This document shows, piece after piece, positions 3,691 to 10,468 of a stretch of DNA of 10,468 nt (positions are counted from its first letter, which is position 1; each line of letters starts with the position of its first letter). Location: the NCBI GenBank assembly GCA_964428805.1, contig CAYRZF010000076.1, forward strand, positions 1 through 10,468, written 5' to 3'. The notes under the pieces are model-generated. The model searched no databases. It was not told the DNA's origin and saw only the letters and a list, made by a program, of their open reading frames with translations. Source of the stretch: CAYRZF01 sp964428805. GTDB taxonomy: Bacteria; Methylomirabilota; Methylomirabilia; Rokubacteriales; CSP1-6. The position numbers and the translations under genes are program-made.

Positions 3691-5430
3691 ATGGCATATG
3701 GCAAAGTGGGACAACCAGTTAGCCGACGCCTGGGTGATCTTCTCGTTAACGAGGGACTGATCTCCCAGGAGCAGCTTCAACGGGCCCTTTCCGAGCAAAA
3801 GGGCTCCAACGAGAAGCTCGGCACCGTCCTTGTCCGGCTGGGGCTCATCCACGAAGATCAGCTGATCGGCTTTCTCTCCCGCCAGTACGGCATCCCCTCG
3901 ATCACGCTCTCCCAGCTCGACATCGACTCCGACGTGGTTAAGCTCGTCCCCGCCCAGATTGCCAGGAAGTACGAAGTGCTCCCCGTGAAGCGGACGGGCA
4001 ACGCCCTGACGCTTGCCATGGCCGACCCGACCAACGTCTTCGCCCTGGACGACATCGCTTTCATGACCAACCTCCAGGTGCTTCCGGTGGTCGCCTCCCA
4101 GGGTGCCATCCGGCAGACCATCGAACGCATCTACGAACCCCAGGCGTCGGCCCTCAGCGAGGTCCTCACCGCCCTGGAGGGGGATATCCCCGACGTGGAG
4201 CTCGTGGAGGAAGGTGGGGATGCCGTCCCGTCGAAGATAGACATCTTCGAGCTCAAGGACGCCTCCGAGGAGGCGCCGGTCGTCAAGCTGGTGAACCTCA
4301 TCCTGACCGACGCCATCCGCCGCGGGTCCTCCGATATCCACTTGGAGCCGTACGAGAAGGTGTTCCGGGTCCGCTACCGCATCGATGGAGTGCTCCAGGA
4401 GATGATGGCCCCCCCGAAGCGGCTGGAGGCCGCACTCCTGTCCCGCGTGAAGATCATGGCCAACCTGGACATCGCCGAGCGCCGGCTCCCCCAGGACGGC
4501 CGGATCAAGATCCGGTATTTGAGCCGAGAGATTGACCTCCGCGTCTCCTCGCTCCCCACGATCTTTGGCGAGAAGATCGTCATGCGGATCCTGGACAAGG
4601 AAGCATTGACGCTCGATCTGGCGAAGCTCGGGTTCGACGATTGGAGCATGGAGAACTTCAAGAAGGTGATCCATAGCCCGTACGGGATGGTCCTCATCAC
4701 GGGGCCGACGGGCTCCGGCAAGACGACGACCCTCTACTCCGCCATCCACACGATCAACTCCCCCGACATCAACATCATGACCGCCGAAGACCCGGTGGAG
4801 TACAACCTGAAGGGGATTAACCAGGTCCAGATCAACGAAGAGATCGGGCGCACGTTCGCGGCGGTCCTACGGTCCTTTCTCCGCCAGGATCCCGACGTCA
4901 TCCTAGTGGGTGAGACCCGCGACCTCGAAACCGCCCAGATCGCTATCCGCGCAGCTTTGACCGGGCACCTTGTGTTCTCCACCCTCCACACCAATGACGC
5001 TGCCGGCACCATCGCCCGGCTCCAGGACATGGGCATCCCGCCCTTCCTGGTGGCCTCCTCCGTCCTTCTGGTGATGTCCCAGCGCCTCGCGCGCCGGGTC
5101 TGCAAGGAGTGCAGAGAACCCTACGAGGTTGACGAAGAGAGCCTGACACCTTACGGCCACGTGCCCCAAGGGCTGGGGAAGGTGACGCTCTTCAAAGGAA
5201 AGGGATGTCAGGCGTGCAACTTTAGCGGGATGAAGGGCCGAACCGCCATCTACGAGGTCATGCCGGTCAGCAGCGAGCTCCGAGAGCTAATCCTTCGCGG
5301 CGCGAACACCAACGAGCTCCGCGAACTGGCGACGCAGCAGGGGGTGAAAACCCTCCGCCAAGCGGGACTTATGAAGGTCCTTGAGGGACAGACCACCGCG
5401 GAGGAGATTCTCCGCGTGACCCTCGGCTAA
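3691..5430 (+). CDS. pilB: Type IV pilus extension ATPase PilB
   Basis: Cytoplasmic hexameric ATPase that powers pilin polymerisation at the PilC platform; 579 aa, normal length. Residues 13-65 form an MshEN/T2SSE_N c-di-GMP-binding signature: two 24-residue motifs (RLGDLLV... at 13-36, KLGTVLV... at 42-65) with a five-residue spacer. The second N-terminal subdomain runs to about 150. The secretion-ATPase core has the Asp box around DAIRRGSSDIHLEP (about 207-222), Walker A GPTGSGKT (338-345), Walker B with DPDVILVGE (400-408), and a His box in HLVFSTLHTND. A four-cysteine zinc site, C471/C474 and C506/C509, is typical of PilB/GspE and absent from PilT. All catalytic residues are intact. Position before pilT, pilC, pilS and pilR argues for PilB rather than GspE. 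It is the first gene behind the sigma-54 promoter at 3493. Sixty-seven bases separate it from pilT. Confidence 0.96.
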   Translation: MAYGKVGQPVSRRLGDLLVNEGLISQEQLQRALSEQKGSNEKLGTVLVRLGLIHEDQLIGFLSRQYGIPSITLSQLDIDSDVVKLVPAQIARKYEVLPVKRTGNALTLAMADPTNVFALDDIAFMTNLQVLPVVASQGAIRQTIERIYEPQASALSEVLTALEGDIPDVELVEEGGDAVPSKIDIFELKDASEEAPVVKLVNLILTDAIRRGSSDIHLEPYEKVFRVRYRIDGVLQEMMAPPKRLEAALLSRVKIMANLDIAERRLPQDGRIKIRYLSREIDLRVSSLPTIFGEKIVMRILDKEALTLDLAKLGFDDWSMENFKKVIHSPYGMVLITGPTGSGKTTTLYSAIHTINSPDINIMTAEDPVEYNLKGINQVQINEEIGRTFAAVLRSFLRQDPDVILVGETRDLETAQIAIRAALTGHLVFSTLHTNDAAGTIARLQDMGIPPFLVASSVLLVMSQRLARRVCKECREPYEVDEESLTPYGHVPQGLGKVTLFKGKGCQACNFSGMKGRTAIYEVMPVSSELRELILRGANTNELRELATQQGVKTLRQAGLMKVLEGQTTAEEILRVTLG

Positions 5431-5497
5431 GCGTGACATGGGGATCGCGGACCGTGAATCCCAGACTGGCCTAGTCCGAATAAGGAGACGGTGACAC

Positions 5498-6607
5498 ATG
5501 GCCGCAACGATGCACGAGCTGCTGAACATCCTGATCGAGCGCGGAGGGTCTGACCTGCACATCACCACCGGGACGAATCCCCAGATCCGGCTGCACGGGA
5601 GACTGGCCCCGCTGACGGAGTTCGAGGTTCTGACCCCCCAGGACACGCAACGGCTGGCCTACAGCGTCCTCAACGAAGCACAGAAGCAGAAGTTCGAAGA
5701 AGAGAACGAGCTGGATCTCTCGTTCGGCATCCAGGGGCTGGCCCGCTTCCGCTGCAACGTATTCCGGCAGCGCGGGGCGGCGGCCGCAGCCATCCGTGTG
5801 ATCCCCTTCAAGATCCGCAGCTTCGAGGACCTGGGCCTCCCCGCGGTCGTCGCGCAGCTCTCCGAGCGCCCGAAAGGGCTGGTGCTCGTCACGGGTCCCA
5901 CGGGGTCCGGGAAGTCAACGACGCTGGCGGCCATCATTGATAAGATCAACAACGAACGCTCGGATCACATCGTCACGATCGAGGATCCTATCGAGTTCGT
6001 TCACCAGCACAAAAAGTGCATGGTGAACCAACGGGAGGTCGCGTCCGACACCCAGTCCTTCACGAACGCGCTGAAGTACGTCCTCCGTCAGGATCCCGAC
6101 GTCGTGCTGATCGGCGAGATGCGCGACCTGGAGACGATCGCGGCCGCCCTCACGATCGCGGAGACTGGGCACCTCACCCTGGCCACCCTGCACACCAACT
6201 CGTGCGCCCAGACCATGAACCGCATTATCGACGTCTTCCCTCCCCACCAGCAGCCCCAGGTCCGGTCCCAGCTCTCGCTGGTGCTGGAGGGCGTGCTCTC
6301 GCAGACGCTAATCCCTCGGTCCGACGGACGCGGCCGGGTTCTGTCTCTGGAGATCATGATCAACACCCCCGCGATCCGGAACCTGATCCGAGAGGAGAAA
6401 ATCCACCAGATCTACTCTGCCATGCAGGCGGGCACGAAGTTCGGGATGCAGACCATGAATCAGTCGCTGGCGGTACTGGTGCAACGGGGCCTCATCACCC
6501 GCGACGAGGGCCTGAACCGGTCCGCGCTTCCCGATGAGCTCAACCAGCTCCTGGCCGGGGCGGGGGGGCGCGCCGCCGCGGAAGCCACCCCGTTCGGGAG
6601 ACGCTGA
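5498..6607 (+). CDS. pilT: Type IV pilus retraction ATPase PilT
   Basis: Cytoplasmic hexameric ATPase that drives pilus disassembly, giving twitching motility, adhesion and DNA uptake in organisms that use it. At 369 aa it has typical PilT length and lacks the MshEN domain and zinc cysteines of PilB. It shows the short PAS-like N-terminal domain starting MHELLNILIERGGSDLHIT, Walker A GPTGSGKS (133-140), Walker B DPDVVLIGEMRD (199-210), and the His-box region GHLTLATLHTN. The PilT-diagnostic motif AIRNLIRE (292-299) is required for retraction in studied PilT proteins. The ATG at 5498 has AAGGAG about ten bases upstream. The next gene, pilC, starts 12 bases after the stop. Only one retraction ATPase is visible here; a paralogue (pilU) elsewhere cannot be excluded. 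Confidence 0.97.
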   Translation: MAATMHELLNILIERGGSDLHITTGTNPQIRLHGRLAPLTEFEVLTPQDTQRLAYSVLNEAQKQKFEEENELDLSFGIQGLARFRCNVFRQRGAAAAAIRVIPFKIRSFEDLGLPAVVAQLSERPKGLVLVTGPTGSGKSTTLAAIIDKINNERSDHIVTIEDPIEFVHQHKKCMVNQREVASDTQSFTNALKYVLRQDPDVVLIGEMRDLETIAAALTIAETGHLTLATLHTNSCAQTMNRIIDVFPPHQQPQVRSQLSLVLEGVLSQTLIPRSDGRGRVLSLEIMINTPAIRNLIREEKIHQIYSAMQAGTKFGMQTMNQSLAVLVQRGLITRDEGLNRSALPDELNQLLAGAGGRAAAEATPFGRR

Positions 6608-6619
6608 GGAGGAGACGCG

Positions 6620-7834
6620 ATGCCGGTCTTTGCCTATCAGGGACGTACCACCCAGGGCTCCACGGCCGGACAGATCGAGGCGCCGGACCGCACGGCCGCC
6701 GTTGCCGAGCTCCGTCGCAAGGCCATCCTCGTCACCTCCATCAAGGAGAGGGCGGCGGGTGGCCCGCTGGGGGCTGGGGCCCTCGGGCGTTTCGCCGGGA
6801 AGGTCAAGGACAAGGAGATGGCGATCTTCACCCGCCAGTTCTCCACCATGGTGGACGCGGGCCTTCCCCTCGTGCAGTGCTTGACGATCCTGTCCGAGCA
6901 GAGCGAGTCGAAGGTTCTCCGGACGGTGACCTCCAGGGTGGCCGGAAACGTGGAGGCGGGATCGACCTTGGCCGACGCCTTGCGAAGGCACCCGAAGACA
7001 TTCGACGAGCTCTTCGTGAACCTGGTCGAGGTCGGCGAGGCGGGCGGTATCCTCGATACGGTCCTCCAACGCCTGTCCGTGTACATCGAAAAGGCGGCGG
7101 CTCTCAAGCGAAAGGTCAAGTCCGCGATGATCTACCCCGCCACCATCTGCGGGGTGGCGTTCATCGTGGTGGTGTTCATGCTCACCTTCGTCATCCCCAC
7201 CTTCGCGAAGATGTTCTCCAGCATGGGAGCCGACCTCCCCCTCCCGACGTTGATTGTCATCAGGTTGTCCGACTTTTTCCAGCGCTTCTGGTGGCTCGTC
7301 GTCGGGTCGGTGGCGGGCATCCTCGTCGGAATCCGCGCCTACTACAAAACCGAGGGTGGGAAGTCGATCATCGACGCCCTTCTCCTCAAGCTCCCTATAT
7401 TCGGCCCACTCATCCGAAAGGTGTCGGTGGCCCGCTTTACCCGGACCCTCGGCACGCTGGTCTCTTCCGGCGTCCCCATCCTTGAGGGGCTTCGTATCAC
7501 CGCCCGGACGGCGGGGAACAGGGTCGTGGAAAGAGCGGTCCTGGACACCCGCGCTTCGGTGACGGCGGGGAAGACGCTGGCGGAGCCCCTCAAGGCCTCC
7601 ACGGTCTTTCCCCCCATGGTGGTCCAGATGATCTCCGTAGGCGAGCAGACAGGGGCGCTCGACGCGATGCTCAACAAGATCGCCGACTTCTACGATGACG
7701 AGGTGGACACCGCGGTCGGGGCCCTCACCGCTCTCCTGGAGCCGCTGATGATCGTCTTTCTCGGCGTGGTCATCGGCGGCCTGGTCATCGCCATGTACCT
7801 CCCGATCTTCCGGCTGGTGACCCTCGTCAAATAG
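6620..7834 (+). CDS. pilC: Type IV pilus inner-membrane platform protein PilC
   Basis: Polytopic inner-membrane protein of the GspF/PilC family, on which PilB and PilT act to add or remove pilin subunits; 404 aa, normal length. It begins with the usual PVFAYQGRTTQG-type strand segment. Two homologous T2SF cytoplasmic domains follow, with signatures FTRQFSTMVDAGLPLVQCL (about 71-89) and FTRTLGTLVSSGVPILEGL (about 272-290). Membrane segments are visible at about 173-195, 222-242 and 376-398, the classic three-TM arrangement. A GGAGGAG ribosome site five bases before the ATG fixes the start. It sits directly between pilT and pilS in one transcription unit, with gaps of 12 and 10 bases. Nothing is missing or unusual. 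Confidence 0.96.
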   Translation: MPVFAYQGRTTQGSTAGQIEAPDRTAAVAELRRKAILVTSIKERAAGGPLGAGALGRFAGKVKDKEMAIFTRQFSTMVDAGLPLVQCLTILSEQSESKVLRTVTSRVAGNVEAGSTLADALRRHPKTFDELFVNLVEVGEAGGILDTVLQRLSVYIEKAAALKRKVKSAMIYPATICGVAFIVVVFMLTFVIPTFAKMFSSMGADLPLPTLIVIRLSDFFQRFWWLVVGSVAGILVGIRAYYKTEGGKSIIDALLLKLPIFGPLIRKVSVARFTRTLGTLVSSGVPILEGLRITARTAGNRVVERAVLDTRASVTAGKTLAEPLKASTVFPPMVVQMISVGEQTGALDAMLNKIADFYDDEVDTAVGALTALLEPLMIVFLGVVIGGLVIAMYLPIFRLVTLVK

Positions 7835-7844
7835 CGCCACGGCA

Positions 7845-9491
7845 GTGCTCGAGGTCCCCAACCTCCAAGCGGCCCTGCGCGGACTCAGCGTGGGCCGGCT
7901 GCTCGCAGCCGGCCTCCTCTTCGGGATCAGCGCGGTGCTGGCCGCCTGGGATGGCCTGCTCTACCCATTCCTTCCGTTCGCTCTCTGCCTCGCAGGCGCT
8001 GCGGCGGCCTCGGGAACCTTCCTTCTCCTCAAGCCCCGAGCCTCCAGCCTCCGGCGGTTTGCCTGGCTTCAGCTGACCCTTGACACGGCGCTGGTGACAG
8101 CCATCGTCGCGCTCACCGGCGGCCCACGGAGCATATTCACATTCCTTTACGTGCTCGTAGTGATGGCGGCCTGTGTGCTTCTCAGGCGCCCGGGAGGGGT
8201 CATCATCGCCGGCCTTTCAAGCCTCCTCTACACGGGTCTCGTGCTGGGCCGCTGGGGGTTTTCCGTGAGCACGCTCCTAGAACACGCCGAAATCTCCGGC
8301 CTGGAAGTCTTGAGTATCTTCCTCAACACCGCCGCCTTCCTCGTCGTCGCCATCCTGGCGGGGTCGTTGGCCGAACGCTACCACGTGGCGCATCGGACTC
8401 TGGAAGATCAGCGCGAGGACCTCTCCGACCTCCAGGCCTTCAAGGACCTGATCTTCGAATCCATGGGGTCGGGTCTCGTCGGAATGGATCTACACCGGCG
8501 AATCACCGCCCTAAACCGCGCCGCCGAGGAGATCACGGGATACGAGTCCGGCGAAGCGGCGGGGCATCGCTGGGAGTCCATCTTCGGGGATGAGATCCCC
8601 CCGGACGAGATCGACCGCTCCACCCGCGTGGAGGGATGGCAGGTCCAGCGCCATGAAATGCGGTTCCGGCGCAAGGACGGACGGGAGGTCCCCCTGGGGA
8701 TTTCATTCTGGGCCGTCCGTTCGGGTCGAGGAGAGCTGGCGGGGATCATCGGCGTGTTCCAGGATCTCTCCACCATCAAGGAGATGGAAGAGCGGATGCG
8801 CCAGGCGGATCGCCTGGCCGCGATCGGGCGCCTGGCTGCCAACATCGCCCACGAGATCCGAAATCCTTTGGCCTCCCTCTCGGGCGCCATCGAGGTGCTC
8901 TCCCGGGAACTGCCGTTCGACAGGAACCGACACCGTCTCGTGCAGGTCGTGCTCCGGGAATCCGACCGACTGAACCAGATCATCAAAGAGTTCCTGGAGT
9001 ACGCGCGTCCGGCCTCCCTTCACCCCCTGCTTATGAACGTGGGGGAGGTGCTCGATGAAGTCCTGCTCTTGCTCGAGCACCGTGCCCTCCCGGCCAATTT
9101 CAAAATCAAGCGGGAGTACGGCAGCGACGTTTCGGCCCTTCTGGATCCCCAGCAGTTCCGCCAGGCCATCTGGAACCTCTGTATCAACGCCCTGGAGGCC
9201 ATGCCGGATGGAGGCGAGCTGCGCATCGGAGCGGGGATTGTGACCGAGCGGAATACCCGGAAGGTCGAGGTCTGGGTCGCCGACAGCGGGGCCGGTATCA
9301 AGCCGGAGAGCCTCCCGCACATCTTTGAGCCCTTTTTCTCAAGTAAGCCCGGGGGAAGCGGGATGGGCCTCGCGATGGTCCACCGCGTGATCCGGGACCA
9401 CGGAGGCGACGTTGAGGTAAGGAGTGACCCGGGAGCCGGGACCACCTTCACCCTGCGCCTCCCTCTCGCCGAATCCGCTCAGCGCGCCTGA
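7845..9491 (+). CDS. pilS: Sensor histidine kinase PilS
   Basis: Inner-membrane sensor kinase that phosphorylates PilR; in studied systems it monitors pilin levels in the membrane. The 548-aa protein has six predicted membrane helices (about 17-36, 38-62, 74-91, 95-113, 117-136, 155-175), then a PAS domain (about 200-310, with the NRAAEEITGY core). The HisKA domain has phospho-acceptor H336 in the AHEIRNPL H-box. The ATPase domain has N-box N448 (NLCINALEA), G1 box DSGAGI from D480, and G2 box GGSGMGLA (503-510). All boxes are intact. The start is a GTG at 7845, ten bases after the pilC stop and without a clear Shine-Dalgarno. Expression probably depends on coupling to pilC, and the exact start is slightly uncertain. 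The pilR gene follows after 11 bases. The six-TM plus PAS architecture and the neighbourhood support PilS over a generic NtrB-like kinase. Confidence 0.92.
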   Translation: MLEVPNLQAALRGLSVGRLLAAGLLFGISAVLAAWDGLLYPFLPFALCLAGAAAASGTFLLLKPRASSLRRFAWLQLTLDTALVTAIVALTGGPRSIFTFLYVLVVMAACVLLRRPGGVIIAGLSSLLYTGLVLGRWGFSVSTLLEHAEISGLEVLSIFLNTAAFLVVAILAGSLAERYHVAHRTLEDQREDLSDLQAFKDLIFESMGSGLVGMDLHRRITALNRAAEEITGYESGEAAGHRWESIFGDEIPPDEIDRSTRVEGWQVQRHEMRFRRKDGREVPLGISFWAVRSGRGELAGIIGVFQDLSTIKEMEERMRQADRLAAIGRLAANIAHEIRNPLASLSGAIEVLSRELPFDRNRHRLVQVVLRESDRLNQIIKEFLEYARPASLHPLLMNVGEVLDEVLLLLEHRALPANFKIKREYGSDVSALLDPQQFRQAIWNLCINALEAMPDGGELRIGAGIVTERNTRKVEVWVADSGAGIKPESLPHIFEPFFSSKPGGSGMGLAMVHRVIRDHGGDVEVRSDPGAGTTFTLRLPLAESAQRA

Positions 9492-9502
9492 GGAACCAGC
9501 CG

Positions 9503-10468
9503 ATGGCAGACGCCCGAATCCTCGTAGTGGACGACGAACGGAGCATGCGAGAGGTTCTTTTCAGCATGCTCAAGAACGAAGGATACGACGTGACGGTCGC
9601 CGAGGGAGGCGAGGCTGCCATCGAGGCGGTGCGGCGAGAGACCTTCGACGCGATCCTCACCGACGTCCGCATGCCGAAGATCGACGGGCTTCAGGTCCTC
9701 AAGGCCACCAAAGATCTGTCCCCGAATACGGTGGTCATCATGATCACGGCCTTCGGCTCCTCCGAGACGGCGGTGGAGGCCATGAAGCTGGGCGCCTACG
9801 ATTACATCACCAAGCCGTTCAAGTACGACGAGGTCATGCTGAACATCAAGCGCGCCCTGGAGCGCAAGCGCCTCCGGGACGAGAACCTCAACCTGAAGCA
9901 GCGGCTGGAGACCCAATACCGGTTCGAGAACATCATCGGCAAGAGCGCCAAAATCGTCGCGGTGTTCGACACGATCCGAAAGATCGCCGACAGCCAGTCT
10001 ACGGTGATGATCACGGGGGAGAGCGGGACCGGCAAGGAGCTGGTGGCCCAGGCCATTCATGTCAACAGCCAGCGACGGGACAAGCCGTTCACCTCGGTCA
10101 ACTGCGGCGCCATCCCGGAAGGACTGATGGAGTCGGAGCTCTTTGGCCACGTCAAGGGAGCCTTCACGGGGGCCGTGGCCAACAAAGTCGGCCTCTTCTC
10201 CGCCGCCGACGCCGGGACTCTATTTCTGGACGAGATCACCGAGATCCCGTCCCTGCTCCAGGTGAAGCTGCTACGCGCGATCCAGGAGCGGGAAATCCGG
10301 CGCGTGGGGGACACCAAGGATTTCAAGGTGGACGTGCGGCTCATCGCCGCCACCAACAAGGACTTGGAGTCCGCCGTGGGCGAAGGCACCCTCAGAGAGG
10401 ACCTCTTTTACCGGCTGAACGTCATCCCCATTCACCTTCCATCGCTCCGGGAACGCCCGGAGGACATC
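9503..10468 (+). CDS. pilR: Sigma-54-dependent response regulator PilR (partial, cut by window edge)
   Basis: NtrC-family activator; the first 322 codons are present and the 3' end lies outside. The receiver domain (1-120) has acidic pocket D10/D11, phospho-acceptor D54 in TDVRMP, T82 and K104 (TKPF). After a charged linker helix (about 115-140) comes the sigma-54 AAA+ domain: Walker A GESGTGKE (172-179), the sigma-54-contacting GAFTGA loop (219-224) and Walker B GTLFLDE (238-244). RLIAATNKDL and the LREDLFYRLNVI arginine-finger region follow, and the frame is open to the last base. The expected C-terminal Fis-type helix-turn-helix is not visible. The ATG at 9503 has AGGA eight bases upstream, overlapping the pilS stop. 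Placement after pilS identifies it as PilR. Its likely targets are pilA, probably downstream, and the sigma-54 promoter at 3493. Confidence 0.93.
   Translation, partial: MADARILVVDDERSMREVLFSMLKNEGYDVTVAEGGEAAIEAVRRETFDAILTDVRMPKIDGLQVLKATKDLSPNTVVIMITAFGSSETAVEAMKLGAYDYITKPFKYDEVMLNIKRALERKRLRDENLNLKQRLETQYRFENIIGKSAKIVAVFDTIRKIADSQSTVMITGESGTGKELVAQAIHVNSQRRDKPFTSVNCGAIPEGLMESELFGHVKGAFTGAVANKVGLFSAADAGTLFLDEITEIPSLLQVKLLRAIQEREIRRVGDTKDFKVDVRLIAATNKDLESAVGEGTLREDLFYRLNVIPIHLPSLRERPEDI

Noticed and set aside
3664..4749. 361-codon minus-strand open frame across pilB
   Set aside because: Antisense shadow of pilB with biased composition (many His, Asp, Gly) and no family motif.
6016..6537. 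173-codon plus-strand open frame inside pilT
   Set aside because: Out of frame within conserved pilT sequence (Walker B and AIRNLIRE region); composition is Arg/Pro/His-rich shadow coding.
6308..7861. 517-codon open frame on the minus strand across pilT and pilC
   Set aside because: It is exactly antisense to two unmistakable pil genes. The His/Asp/Glu/Arg/Gly-rich translation is the usual artefact of GC-rich third-position bias, and no domain is recognisable.

Overview
The window is a GC-rich (roughly 60%) chromosomal segment from a Gram-negative-type bacterium. Two small stress/housekeeping blocks precede a type IV pilus motor and regulator cluster that runs off the right edge. The order pilB-pilT-pilC-pilS-pilR is known from Geobacter/Myxococcus-like Deltaproteobacteria and from several environmental lineages such as NC10/Methylomirabilota, Rokubacteria, Nitrospirota and Acidobacteriota. 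I infer a member of that broad group and cannot name the organism. There are no tRNA or rRNA genes, CRISPR arrays, transposases or obvious mobile-element edges.

Left block (1-1840): a class A small heat-shock protein (Hsp20) gene points left. It has a near-consensus sigma-70 promoter, a dyad over the -35 element and a perfect hairpin at the predicted mRNA 5' end. Divergent from it is a 214-residue, membrane-anchored protein of unknown function. Convergent with that gene is a small DUF1844 protein gene, whose true start is most likely internal to the longest open frame.

Middle block (1841-3300): mazG (nucleoside triphosphate pyrophosphohydrolase) and an AF1521-like macro-domain gene share an ATGA stop/start overlap. 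They form a compact two-gene unit for sanitation of nucleotides and ADP-ribose derivatives, behind a promoter with a perfect TATAAT box and a 12-bp palindrome.

Right block (3301-10468): a 396-bp intergenic region holds a well-formed sigma-54 (-24/-12) promoter. Upstream of it lie a cluster of GTGTC motifs resembling published PilR sites, an AT-rich dyad and a tandem 8-bp repeat. The extension ATPase gene pilB follows, with an N-terminal c-di-GMP-binding MshEN signature, then the retraction ATPase gene pilT, the inner-membrane platform gene pilC, the six-TM histidine kinase gene pilS and the sigma-54 activator gene pilR (cut by the window edge after 322 codons).

Taken together, the pilus motor operon probably encodes its own two-component activator, which would act on the sigma-54 promoter at the operon head. 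The extension motor appears to carry a second input through c-di-GMP. The protein families are all known, so I see no wholly new system. The most novel material is regulatory: the pilB upstream region, the hsp20 control region and the mazG-macro pairing.
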